Positions 1 to 6,961 of a DNA stretch of 35,031 nucleotides are shown here, piece after piece. A program made the position numbers and the translations under genes. The notes under the pieces are model-generated. The model ran no database searches. It was not told the origin of the DNA and saw nothing but the letters and a program-made list of their open reading frames with translations. Source of the stretch: an uncultured Bacillota bacterium (GTDB taxonomy: Bacteria; Bacillota; Clostridia; Tissierellales; Tissierellaceae); assembly GCA_937951995.1 (NCBI GenBank), contig CALGAG010000177.1, forward strand, positions 1-35,031, read 5' to 3'. Each line of letters starts with the position of its first letter. Position 1 is the stretch's first letter.

Positions 1-49
1 GCGACCACCGAGATCTACACTCTTTCCCTACACGACGCTCTTCCGATCT
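1..49. other. Illumina sequencing adapter left on the contig end
   Basis: These 49 bases match the 3' part of the Illumina P5/TruSeq universal adapter as I know it, including the segments ACACTCTTTCCCTACACGAC and GCTCTTCCGATCT at the junction. This is library-preparation sequence and not biology. Genomic sequence starts at base 50 or 51; base 50 (T) could also be the base added in adapter ligation. The recombinase reading frame runs through the adapter without a stop, so an automatic gene caller could append false residues to that protein. Confidence 0.97.
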
Positions 50-994
50 TGCCAAAGGATTGCTCTTAACTGCATCACGAAGTCTGTCATCATCAAGGTG
101 GGTGTAGATCTGGGTGGTGGAAACCGACTCGTGGCCAAGTATTTCCTGAAGTGCTCTGATGTCTACGTTGCCATACTTGTACATAAGGGTGGCTGCAGTA
201 TGTCTAAGCTTGTGAGTGGAGTATACCTGGGGATCCAGTCCTGACTTTTCCAGGTACTTGTCAATCATATGCTGTATTGCTCGGTTGCTCATCCGTAGCT
301 TTCTTTTACTGAGAAAGAGGGCCTTTTCACCTGGAACCACAGGTCGTAAGGAGAGATAATCGTTGATTGCCTGTACGCAGGCTTCATTTAGAAAGATTGT
401 GCGTTCCTTGTTGCCCTTACCAATAACCGTTAGAGTGTCTTCGCCGTTGATTTTATCCAAATCAATGCTAGAAAGTTCAGAAAGACGCAGGCCACAGTTT
501 AGAAACAGCATTATTATGGCGTAGTCCCTGGAACGAAACAGCTCATTTGGGTTTGAAAGCACCGTATTAAGGAGCTTTTCAGATTGGTCCAGGGTTAGGT
601 AGACCGGATGTCTTGCATCTGTCTTGGGGAACTCAAGGTACAAGGCTGGATTCTCATCCAACAGATTGACCCGTGAATGCAGGTATTTAAAGAAGGACCT
701 GACAGAGGCAACCTTGCGAGCTCTGGTGGAGCTGGAATTGGCGCGTTTCTTGTCAGTATACGAAATATAGGCATGCAGGTCTTGGATTGAAACTTTCTTA
801 ATGAGGTCTAGATCAATATCGTCAATTTCTATTTCATCAAATTCAACATTGGGATCGACTAACTTAAATCGAATCTTAAGGAATCTTAAAAAAGTGCGCA
901 GGTCAAAGAAATATTCTTTGACAGTATTGGAGGAGGTGCCTTTGATTGTTTCCATATAATCGAGATAATCTTCCAACATTAATGGTATTTTCAT
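50..994 (-). CDS. XerC/XerD-like tyrosine recombinase, 3' end missing
   Basis: The frame gives 315 residues before the adapter. It is a site-specific tyrosine recombinase that cuts and rejoins DNA through a covalent phosphotyrosine. An N-terminal SAM-like core-binding domain (about residues 5-110) is followed by the catalytic domain. All expected catalytic residues are visible: Arg170 (NCGLRLSEL), Lys193 (IGKGNKER), His261 and Arg264 (THKLRHTAA), His288 (LGHES) and Tyr297 (QIYTH). The ATG at 994 follows GAGGG at a proper distance. The protein continues past Tyr297 with the usual HLDDDRLRDAV tail, so only a few residues are probably lost. It resembles the chromosomal Xer-type proteins of Clostridia more than phage integrases, but no att site or cargo is visible and the other side of the gene is off the contig. 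The exact role (dimer resolution or other) is not certain. Confidence 0.9.
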
Positions 995-1025
995 AAAAAT
1001 CCCTCTTTTTGCCATATTTTTGGTA

Positions 1026-1059
1026 TATTAGTCACAAAATAACTATTTTGTGACTAATA
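1026..1059. repeat. Perfect 15-bp inverted repeat at the recombinase transcription start
   Basis: The left arm 1026-1040 (TATTAGTCACAAAAT) and right arm 1045-1059 are exact reverse complements separated by AACT. The palindrome begins 3 bp downstream of the predicted -10 box and covers the predicted start point, ending 31 bp before the recombinase ATG. That position fits a repressor operator or a hairpin at the 5' end of the mRNA. There is no T run after it on either strand, so it is not a classical terminator. The half-sites read TCACA inward and TGTGA outward, the reverse of CRP/FNR or Rex order. Confidence 0.75.
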
Positions 1060-1061
1060 AT

Positions 1062-1090
1062 ATTTTACCATATAGGTCTATTTTATGCAA
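1062..1090 (-). promoter_or_regulatory. Predicted sigma-70-type promoter of the recombinase gene
   Basis: A -35 element TTGCAT (1090-1085) and a -10 element TAAAAT (1067-1062) are separated by exactly 17 bp, preceded by a T-rich/A-rich stretch. Transcription would begin near 1055, inside the palindrome at 1026-1059. This would give a leader of about 60 nt before the ATG at 994. Confidence 0.55.
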
Positions 1091-1594
1091 TCTATTTAAC
1101 TGATATTTGTTTTAACGCTAAATTTAATTATTGAAATCAGACCTGTATTCTCAAAAGAAATTCTACACGCCAATTTAAAAATCCAAATCCAAACCAACCG
1201 CTTCTATTGGAAGATAATTTTTAACAGCCTAACTAATGGTCTTTTTCAAATATGGCCCTCCAAATGGCCTGAAAGTCTCGGTTTTGATCCTGACGCAATC
1301 CACAATAGGCCATTTATATCCTTGTGTGGACTCAAAGGCTCTGTGTGGCCGTATAAGGCACTTTATGCCCCGAGACATGTAATTCCATTAACATTTTATT
1401 TAAAAGCCCTTAAAACGCAATATAGAGCCTGGATAAATCGCAAGATCCCTGCTGATGTAACTTTCACCTAATTTTACAACGTAAGGCAGGAATTCTACAT
1501 ATTGGATCCAATAACTCCTTTAATTTGTGTGTGGTTAGGCTAACTGTTTTATTTGAACAATCCTTTTTCATAGCAATTATAGAATGTAGGATCT
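1091..1594. other. About 500 bp without a convincing gene
   Basis: No reading frame with a good start, ribosome binding site and protein-like composition was found on either strand. The longest candidate is a 49-codon minus-strand frame from 1378 to 1229 without a Shine-Dalgarno sequence. The stretch is less AT-rich in its middle (about 1250-1380) than at its sides, and that middle part has inverted repeats (see 1275-1376). A 14-bp perfect palindrome lies at 1500-1513 (TATTGGATCCAATA). The bases 1656-1789 on the other side of the terminator also show nothing. Confidence 0.5.
1275..1376. other. Possible structured RNA or small inverted-repeat element
   Basis: Outer arms GTCTCGG (1275-1281) and CCGAGAC (1370-1376) are complementary. 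Inside them TCCACA (1299-1304) can pair with TGTGGA (1325-1330), and GGCA (1357-1360) can pair with TGCC (1366-1369) directly next to the outer right arm. Together this is a three-way-junction shape. It could be a structured RNA on either strand or a remnant of a short repeat element. I see no promoter that clearly belongs to it, and the internal stems are short. Confidence 0.25.
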
Positions 1595-1655
1595 GCAAAA
1601 CAAAAAAACCCAAGGCTGGTATACATAATTATATTACGTAAACCTGCCCTGGGTT
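1595..1655 (-). terminator. Strong Rho-independent terminator after the aminotransferase operon
   Basis: Arms 1638-1655 and 1607-1624 form an 18-position stem with three mismatches around a 13-nt AT-rich loop. In the minus direction the stem ends in CTTGGGTT and runs into TTTTTTTGTTTTG. It lies 135 bp after the stop codon of the aminotransferase gene and isolates that operon from the recombinase gene. Confidence 0.85.
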
Positions 1656-1789
1656 AAATAACTTTTCAACTGTAATTCTAGTTTTATAATCAATTACATT
1701 ATTTTTACCAACAATAACTCAGCCTATCATCTTCAGATTCATATTGACAATTTTCATTCTCATTAATTTGTTGGTCATTTAAATAATGT

Positions 1790-2986
1790 CTATTTTGAAC
1801 CTAAAAGTTCCTTAACACGATTTAAGCCTTCATTGATATTTTCAACTGAAGTCGCATAGGATAATCTTACATAATTGTCATCCCCAAAAGCTAGTCCAGG
1901 TACAACAGCTACCTTGCACTTCTCAAGTAAAAGATCAGCAAAATCGACGGATGAATTTATTTTGACACCCTCCACTTCTGCCCCAAGTAATTGTGAAATA
2001 TTTAACATTACATAGAATGCACCCTTTGGAGTAGCACAGCTGACTCCCTTTATACCATTAATAAGATCTACCATGACCTTCCTACGTTTGTCAAACTCAG
2101 CCTTCATTTTCATAATGCCATCCTGGCTTCCACTTAGGCCTTCAATGCTTGCGTATTGGGCAATTGAATTTGGGTTTGAGGTTGTATGACTTTGCAGGTT
2201 ACTCATGATTTTTATTATTTTCTCATCACCTGCAGCATAACCGATTCTCCATCCTGTCATTGCATATGCCTTAGCCATTCCGTTAACAACTATGGTAAGG
2301 TTCTTGATATCTTCATTAAGGGAAGCTATACTAATATGCTCATATCCATCATATATAAGCTTTTCATAAAGTTCATCAGATATAACTATTATATTGTTTT
2401 TTACAGCCCAATCTGCTATGTCTTGAAGCTCCTCTTTGGAATAGACCGAGCCAGTTGGATTACTTGGACTGTTTATAATTATTGCTTTGGTCTTATCTGT
2501 TTTAGCAGCTTCCAAATCAGCTGAACTGAACTTGAATTCATTTTCTTCCTTTGTTGGTAGCTTCACAGGAACACCACCTGCTATCATTACAAGTTCTGGG
2601 TAGCTTACCCAATATGGAATACTAAAGATCACTTCATCTCCAGGATTTAAAATAGCCATAAGTGCATTGTAAAGAGAATGCTTACCTCCGTTGGAGACAA
2701 TTATCTGTGAAGGCTTGTATTCTAGTCCATTCTCATTCTTGAACTTCTTACAGATTGCCTCTTTGATTTCAGGAGTACCTGAGGCAGGAGTATATTTTGT
2801 TATTCCTGTTGTTATTGCTTCAATACCTGCTTTTTGAATGTTTTCTGGAGTATTGAAATCAGGTTCCCCTACACTGAAACTGATAACATTCTCTCCAGCC
2901 TTTTTCATTGCGCTAGCCTTGGCTGAAATAGCCAGCGTAACTGATGGTTCAATAGACATCCCTTTTTTTGATAATTCCAAAGCCAT
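1790..2986 (-). CDS. Class I PLP-dependent aminotransferase, aspartate type
   Basis: The 398-residue protein has the usual length and fold type I pattern of bacterial aspartate aminotransferases (AspB/AspC-like subgroup Ib). It would move the amino group of aspartate or a related amino acid to 2-oxoglutarate in the cytosol. Visible signatures are the N-terminal SVGEPDFNTP segment (around 38-48), the NSPSNPTG segment (172-179) and the PLP-binding Lys239 in MAKAYAMTGWRIGY. A YVRLSYATS segment near the C terminus carries the Arg that binds the substrate carboxylate. The ATG at 2986 follows GGAGGG. It starts 11 bp after the PadR gene and is the last gene of the PHP-padR operon, ended by the terminator at 1595-1655. 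The exact substrate cannot be read from the sequence; it could also be an aromatic or prephenate aminotransferase. Confidence 0.9.
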   Translation of the reverse strand: MALELSKKGMSIEPSVTLAISAKASAMKKAGENVISFSVGEPDFNTPENIQKAGIEAITTGITKYTPASGTPEIKEAICKKFKNENGLEYKPSQIIVSNGGKHSLYNALMAILNPGDEVIFSIPYWVSYPELVMIAGGVPVKLPTKEENEFKFSSADLEAAKTDKTKAIIINSPSNPTGSVYSKEELQDIADWAVKNNIIVISDELYEKLIYDGYEHISIASLNEDIKNLTIVVNGMAKAYAMTGWRIGYAAGDEKIIKIMSNLQSHTTSNPNSIAQYASIEGLSGSQDGIMKMKAEFDKRRKVMVDLINGIKGVSCATPKGAFYVMLNISQLLGAEVEGVKINSSVDFADLLLEKCKVAVVPGLAFGDDNYVRLSYATSVENINEGLNRVKELLGSK

Positions 2987-2997
2987 AATTAACCCTC

Positions 2998-3381
2998 CTA
3001 GTTGTTAGTTGTAATATTGTAAATATCCTTCAAAACATTGTTGATAATATATAATGAATCGTCAAATGCTGACTTGTTCATTCTCCTTATGGTTTCGTAG
3101 TGCTTACGCCCTTCTTCAGTTATGCTATAGATTCTTTTGGTTCTCTTTGTGGGTTCTTCCCAATGGCCAACTATGTAGCCTTCCTGTTCCAGGGTGTTTA
3201 ACATGGGGTATATCATTCCTGGACTGGGAGTCCACTTCCCACCTAGCCTTCTGCTAATTTCATCCTTGAGCCTGTTGCCATAATAGTTCTTCTGATTGAG
3301 CAAGTGAAGGACATATAGCTTAACAAAGGATGTGGTACTTATAGTCGTTGGGAATTGTCTTTGCCTTTCACCCTTGTACAT
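2998..3381 (-). CDS. PadR-family transcriptional regulator
   Basis: The 127-residue protein has a PadR-type winged helix-turn-helix. The segment FVKLYVLHLLNQKNYYGNRL (residues about 19-38) is the first helices of the domain, followed by the PSPGMIYPMLNTLEQEGYI recognition-helix region (about 53-71). The beta-wing reads RTKRIYSITEEGRKH. The C-terminal helix for dimer formation is short (PadR subfamily 2-like). Its ATG overlaps the stop of the PHP gene by one base (TAATG), so translation is probably coupled. PadR proteins usually repress their own operon or a nearby efflux or stress gene. Here no transporter is next to it, so its target is unknown; the operon itself is one candidate. Confidence 0.85.
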   Translation of the reverse strand: MYKGERQRQFPTTISTTSFVKLYVLHLLNQKNYYGNRLKDEISRRLGGKWTPSPGMIYPMLNTLEQEGYIVGHWEEPTKRTKRIYSITEEGRKHYETIRRMNKSAFDDSLYIINNVLKDIYNITTNN

Positions 3382-4187
3382 TATAATCTCTCCCTGAGCG
3401 TAGGTATAGTACTAATATCGGTGGAATAGTCCCCCAATATATCCTTCTCTCCATGGAAATCAGATCCTCCGGTTTGGATTAATCCGTTTCTTTCTGCGAA
3501 GGATTTAACCATTTTTTCATCACTTTTGGTGTGCTTGGAATGGTAACATTCTATTCCCATTATACCTCTTTTAACACAGTATGTCATGATATCTTTATTT
3601 TTAAGGATGCCAGGATGGGCTAGTACCGATACTCCCCCACAATCATGGATTAGATTGATAGTATCACCGACTGATAGCTTATACCTGTCTACGTAGGCTG
3701 GCTTGCCTACATCCAGGTATTTATCGAAGGCTTCATTGATATCCCTGACATGGCCGTTATTGACAAGCTCCCTTGCAATCGTAGCCCTTCCAATAAATCC
3801 AGTTTCTCTTGATTTTTCCAGTATTTTATCCTTGGGAATGGACAGACCTAACTGTATAAGCTTATCAAGGATCAGAATACCCCTATCCCATCTGGAATTT
3901 TTTAGTGATGAAAGAGTATCCCTAAGCCTTACATCCTTATAGTCAATAAAATAGCCAAGTATGTGGACTTCCTCTTCATCGTAATTACAACCCATTTCCA
4001 CACCAGGTATAACTAAAAAACCCTTATAATCCATTGATTTTTCAATAGCCTCCTCCAGCGCGTCAACTGAGTCGTGATCGGTTATGGCAATTCCATCAAG
4101 CCTTTTCTCAAAAGCCTTCTTCACCAATTCTGTCGGCGTCAGTAATCCATCAGAAGCTGTTGTATGGGTATGCATGTCAATTCTCAT
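3381..4187 (-). CDS. PHP-domain metal-dependent phosphoesterase (YciV/RNase AM-like)
   Basis: The 268-residue protein has the full metal-binding set of the PHP family. These are HTHTTASDG at residues 6-14, ITDHDSVDALEEA around 36-48, GVEMGC, HILGYF, VLAHPG and GSDFHG near the C terminus. Family members act on 3',5'-nucleoside bisphosphates and on short RNA 5' ends, with three divalent metals in the active site. Length and motifs agree with the YciV/TrpH group. I place the start at the ATG at 4187 because it follows AAGGAGG and the protein begins directly with MRIDMHTHT; an upstream in-frame ATG at 4250 would lie beyond the terminator hairpin and has no site. The gene heads an operon with padR and the aminotransferase. 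A role in RNA turnover next to rny is plausible but is inference. Confidence 0.87.
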   Translation of the reverse strand: MRIDMHTHTTASDGLLTPTELVKKAFEKRLDGIAITDHDSVDALEEAIEKSMDYKGFLVIPGVEMGCNYDEEEVHILGYFIDYKDVRLRDTLSSLKNSRWDRGILILDKLIQLGLSIPKDKILEKSRETGFIGRATIARELVNNGHVRDINEAFDKYLDVGKPAYVDRYKLSVGDTINLIHDCGGVSVLAHPGILKNKDIMTYCVKRGIMGIECYHSKHTKSDEKMVKSFAERNGLIQTGGSDFHGEKDILGDYSTDISTIPTLRERL

Positions 4188-4211
4188 TGCTGACCTCCTT
4201 GCACCTATAGT

Positions 4212-4239
4212 TAAAGCCTGCCGAAATCGGCAGGCTTTA
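4212..4239 (-). terminator. GC-rich hairpin terminator after rny
   Basis: AAAGCCTGCCG (4213-4223) pairs perfectly with CGGCAGGCTTT (4228-4238) around a 4-nt loop, and one more T-A pair closes the base. It sits 31 bp after the rny stop and 25 bp before the PHP start. In the minus direction the T run is short (CTTTAAC), so termination may be partial and some read-through into the PHP operon is likely. In the plus direction the tail TTTATTTAG is slightly better. Confidence 0.65.
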
Positions 4240-4270
4240 TTTAGCATCAATACTAGTTGTTAAGGAAGTT

Positions 4271-5818
4271 CTACTTTGCGTATTCCACAGTCCTAGTTTC
4301 CCTAATAATATTGACCTTAATCTGTCCTGGGTAATCCAATTCAGATTCAATCTTTTTAACAATATCACGTGCTGTGTGAATCATTTGTGCTTCACTTATA
4401 TCTTCAGGTCTTACCATTATTCTAATCTCTCTACCTGCCTGAATAGCAAATGATCTTTCTACTCCTGTAAATGAATTTGCAATCTCCTCGAGTTTCTCAA
4501 GTCTCTTTATATAAGATTCCAGAGTTTCTCTTCTGGCTCCAGGTCTAGCAGCCGATATTGCATCAGCAGCCTGTACCAGTACCGCTTCAACAGTTTGTGG
4601 CTCTACATCTCCATGATGAGCTTCCATGGCGTGCAGCACTTCTTTGCTTTCCTTATACTTTCTTGCAATATCCACACCTATTTCAACATGTGGTCCTTCA
4701 ACCTCGTGGTCAATGGACTTTCCTAGGTCGTGAAGTAAACCTGCTCTTCTTGCAATTTTAACATCTGCACCTAGCTCAGTAGCCATAACCCCTGCCAAGT
4801 GAGAAACCTCGACTGCATGCTTAAGGACATTTTGACCATAACTGGTTCTGTATTTAAGTCTTCCCAGCAGCCTTATGATTTCTGGATGCAATCCGTGAAC
4901 TCCAGCATCAAAGGATGCCTGTTCTCCTGCTTCTCGAATGGTGTTCTCAACTTCCTTCTGAGCTTTTTCAACCATCTCTTCGATTCTTGCAGGATGGATT
5001 CTACCGTCTACAATAAGCTTCTCCAGTGCTATTCTGGCAACTTCCCTTCGAATTGGGTCAAAGCCCGATAGAACTACAGCTTCTGGAGTATCATCAATAA
5101 TAAGGTCGATACCGGTTAAGGTCTCAAGAGTCCTAATATTTCTACCTTCCCGACCAATGATTCTACCCTTCATCTCATCATTGGGCAATGCTACAACTGT
5201 AACAGTGGTTTCTGCAACATGGTCTGCTGCAACCCTTTGAATCGTAGTAGAAATAATTTCTCTAGCCTTCTTGTCAGCTTCTTCCTTTGCTTTGGATTCC
5301 ATTTCCTTGATCATCATTGCAGATTCCTGAACGATTTCCTTACGAGTCTCATTCAGTAAGAGCTCTTTAGCTTCATCTGAGGTTAAGCCTGATAATTTCT
5401 CAAGCTCATGAGTTTGCTTCTCATACAATTCATTGATTGTTTCTTCTTTTTCCTCAAGGTTTCTGAGCTTTTTCGCTAGGGTATCTTCCTTGCGTTCAAT
5501 TGATTCGTTTCTTCTATCAATTGTTTCTTCCTTGTTTTGAAGTCGTTTTTCCATTTTCTGGATTTCGGTTCTTCTCTCTTTGATTTCCTTGTCAAGATCA
5601 CTTCTTGTTTTGTGGATTTCTTCTTTGGCTTCTAATAGAAGCTCCTTCTTACGAGCTTCACCATCTTTAACAGCATCTTCAGTAATTTTTTTTGCTAACT
5701 CTTCAGCGTTTTTTATCTTCCCTTCGCCTATATATCTTCTGATAAAATATCCAGCGACAATTCCAATAACTAAGCCAAGAATCGCATAAATTAAAGATTC
5801 AATAGGAAACACCTCCAT
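4271..5818 (-). CDS. rny: Ribonuclease Y, membrane-anchored endoribonuclease
   Basis: The 515-residue protein has the standard RNase Y order. There is an N-terminal membrane helix (about 8-26), a long charged coiled coil (about 30-200), and a KH domain with [19 protein letters not shown]. An HD domain follows with the HD pair in [12 protein letters not shown] and a second conserved HHGD. The enzyme starts mRNA decay at the membrane in Gram-positive bacteria. The start is awkward: the ATG at 5818 is followed at once by GAGGTG, so the best Shine-Dalgarno sequence overlaps the start codon and upstream of it is only AATAAG. The next in-frame codons that fit that site are ATT codons. It stands alone, with a hairpin-rich 230-bp gap before it and a terminator after it. 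The gene usually following it in spore formers, spoVS, is not here. Confidence 0.96.
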   Translation of the reverse strand: MEVFPIESLIYAILGLVIGIVAGYFIRRYIGEGKIKNAEELAKKITEDAVKDGEARKKELLLEAKEEIHKTRSDLDKEIKERRTEIQKMEKRLQNKEETIDRRNESIERKEDTLAKKLRNLEEKEETINELYEKQTHELEKLSGLTSDEAKELLLNETRKEIVQESAMMIKEMESKAKEEADKKAREIISTTIQRVAADHVAETTVTVVALPNDEMKGRIIGREGRNIRTLETLTGIDLIIDDTPEAVVLSGFDPIRREVARIALEKLIVDGRIHPARIEEMVEKAQKEVENTIREAGEQASFDAGVHGLHPEIIRLLGRLKYRTSYGQNVLKHAVEVSHLAGVMATELGADVKIARRAGLLHDLGKSIDHEVEGPHVEIGVDIARKYKESKEVLHAMEAHHGDVEPQTVEAVLVQAADAISAARPGARRETLESYIKRLEKLEEIANSFTGVERSFAIQAGREIRIMVRPEDISEAQMIHTARDIVKKIESELDYPGQIKVNIIRETRTVEYAK

Positions 5819-6048
5819 CTTATTAAATTTTCAAGTTCCATATCATAATTATACTTAATCAACTAAGACCATCCAGTTTTAATGTCTGGTCATCCCATTC
5901 CACCAATCTGTAACAACAGATTTTACTGATAGAATACAACTCCCAAAAGGGATTAGATAAAGTTGTATATTTTGTATGGGTACATACAACCTAATTTTAT
6001 TACTTTTGGCTATTTCTGTCAAGCTGTTTGTATCCCAGTCAAGTATGG
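5819..6048 (-). promoter_or_regulatory. Hairpin-rich rny upstream region, possible structured leader
   Basis: This 230-bp gap holds several exact hairpins. TTGTATG (5972-5978) pairs with CATACAA (5983-5989). ATACAACTCCC (5934-5944) can pair with GGGA (5949-5952) and GTTGTAT (5962-5968). AATCTGT (5905-5911) pairs with ACAGATT (5916-5922). CCAG (5873-5876) pairs with CTGG (5886-5889). GTTGTAT at 5962 can also pair with ATACAAC at 5984-5990, so mutually exclusive folds exist. A TATAAT box (5853-5848) with a poor -35 may be the rny promoter. No hairpin is followed by a T run, so I see no classical terminator for the upstream ATPase genes. Confidence 0.4.
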
Positions 6049-6705
6049 CTATTGATTCCTAACTTGGCTTACAGAGCTTTCCGTACCTGACAGTTCTACC
6101 CTATATGCATCTTCTGACAACTCTGCCAAGTGGGAATTGTGTGTAACCATGATAATTTGTCGATTAAACATTGTTGAGGATTGCCTTAGGAAATCACCCA
6201 CATTATAAATATAATCTTCACTTACATGCTTTGCAGGCTCGTCCAGTATCAGGGGGCCCTCAATTGTTGGCTTGTGAGTCTGCATAAAAGAGATTCTCAA
6301 GGCAAGCGATACAATATCAACAATTCCTCCTCCTCTTGATTGTTCAGGCTTTGTCTTGAGGAAAAAGTCCGGATTATCATTTATAACATAAAATTCAGCA
6401 TTTGCCTTGTTTCTTAATTCTTCAATTTCAATCCTGAATTCAATATTCGACTCAAATACGTATTGGAGGCATTTTGTGACAAGATTTTCAATTTGGTTTT
6501 TTGCCTGGCTTCTGGCATATTCTGAGGTTTTTTGAAACAATACCATAACCTGGTCCAATAGGTCTACTTCTTTTATAATATTTGCTAAGTCCTCTTCGTA
6601 GGTGGATTTCAATTCAATCAGTTGATCTCTTTTTCCTTCTTGTCTACTTATGAAGGCAGACAGATCCTTTAACCTGTCATCAATTAGTCTGATATCATCT
6701 TTCAT
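6049..6705 (-). CDS. SbcC/Rad50-like ATPase, C-terminal lobe as a separate protein
   Basis: The 218-residue protein begins with a coiled coil (about 1-80) and ends with the C-terminal half of an ABC-type SMC/Rad50 head. A degenerate signature QSRGGGIVDIVSLALRI lies at 122-138, Walker B PLILDEP at 151-157, the D-loop region KHVSED at 159-164 and the H-loop MVTHN at 186-190. It has no Walker A, so it should need a partner; the Walker A protein is encoded two genes upstream (6962-8410). In canonical SbcC both lobes are in one polypeptide of about 1000 residues. The ATG at 6705 follows AGGGA and starts 2 bp after the small coiled-coil gene. I infer that it forms a composite ATPase head with that partner and helps the SbcD-like nuclease in DNA end processing. 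Orthologues of this type are usually annotated only as ATPase in Clostridia. Confidence 0.75.
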   Translation of the reverse strand: MKDDIRLIDDRLKDLSAFISRQEGKRDQLIELKSTYEEDLANIIKEVDLLDQVMVLFQKTSEYARSQAKNQIENLVTKCLQYVFESNIEFRIEIEELRNKANAEFYVINDNPDFFLKTKPEQSRGGGIVDIVSLALRISFMQTHKPTIEGPLILDEPAKHVSEDYIYNVGDFLRQSSTMFNRQIIMVTHNSHLAELSEDAYRVELSGTESSVSQVRNQ

Positions 6706-6707
6706 GA

Positions 6708-6959
6708 CTATCCCTGCTTGTCCAATAGGTCTTTTGGCAATAGTTGGTTTACTTCCTTCAACATGCTTTCTATTTCACCCTTCAGCTTAGTTATCTCATC
6801 ATCAAGCTCGTCGGGTTTTACACCAAGCTTATTAAGTTCTGATATAATTTCATCCTCTTGTTTCTTTAGCTGTTCCATTCTTGCTTCTGCTCTGTACTTA
6901 AGATTCTTAGCCTTCTCCATGCTTTCCTTCAAATCTTTAAGTTCCTTTTCGTAATCCAT
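6708..6959 (-). CDS. Small coiled-coil protein between the two SbcC-like halves
   Basis: This 83-residue protein is highly charged and almost entirely predicted coiled coil by heptad pattern: residues 3-40 and again 50-75, with a break at GVKPDELDDE. I recognise no named family. The ATG at 6959 follows GGAGG with 6 bp spacing; an in-frame TTG two codons earlier sits directly against that site and is unlikely to be used. The Shine-Dalgarno sequence lies in the end of the upstream ATPase gene, whose stop is 2 bp before this start, and the next ATPase gene begins 2 bp after this stop. The packing suggests a fixed stoichiometry. I infer that it is a linker or adaptor subunit of the same complex; it could replace part of the missing coiled-coil arm of SbcC. 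Confidence 0.7.
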   Translation of the reverse strand: MDYEKELKDLKESMEKAKNLKYRAEARMEQLKKQEDEIISELNKLGVKPDELDDEITKLKGEIESMLKEVNQLLPKDLLDKQG

Positions 6960-6961
6960 AA

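Noticed and set aside
1026..1059. dif-type recombination site for the Xer-like recombinase
   Set aside because: A dif site has 11-bp arms around a 6-bp centre with a different sequence. Here the arms are 15 bp with a 4-bp centre, and the site covers a promoter start point.
1026..1059. CRP/FNR or Rex operator
   Set aside because: The half-sites TCACA and TGTGA are in the reverse order of what these regulators bind.
50..1100. Prophage or integrative element next to the recombinase
   Set aside because: No cargo genes, no att repeats and no tRNA target are seen. The protein resembles chromosomal Xer types, and the contig ends inside the gene.
1229..1378. 49-codon minus-strand frame in the gene-free stretch
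   Set aside because: No Shine-Dalgarno sequence before its ATG, no recognisable family and no neighbour spacing. Its sequence overlaps the inverted repeats at 1275-1376, which explain the non-random look.
1500..1513. Palindrome TATTGGATCCAATA
   Set aside because: Only 14 bp, alone, with no promoter or gene start near it; could be chance in a long AT-rich stretch.
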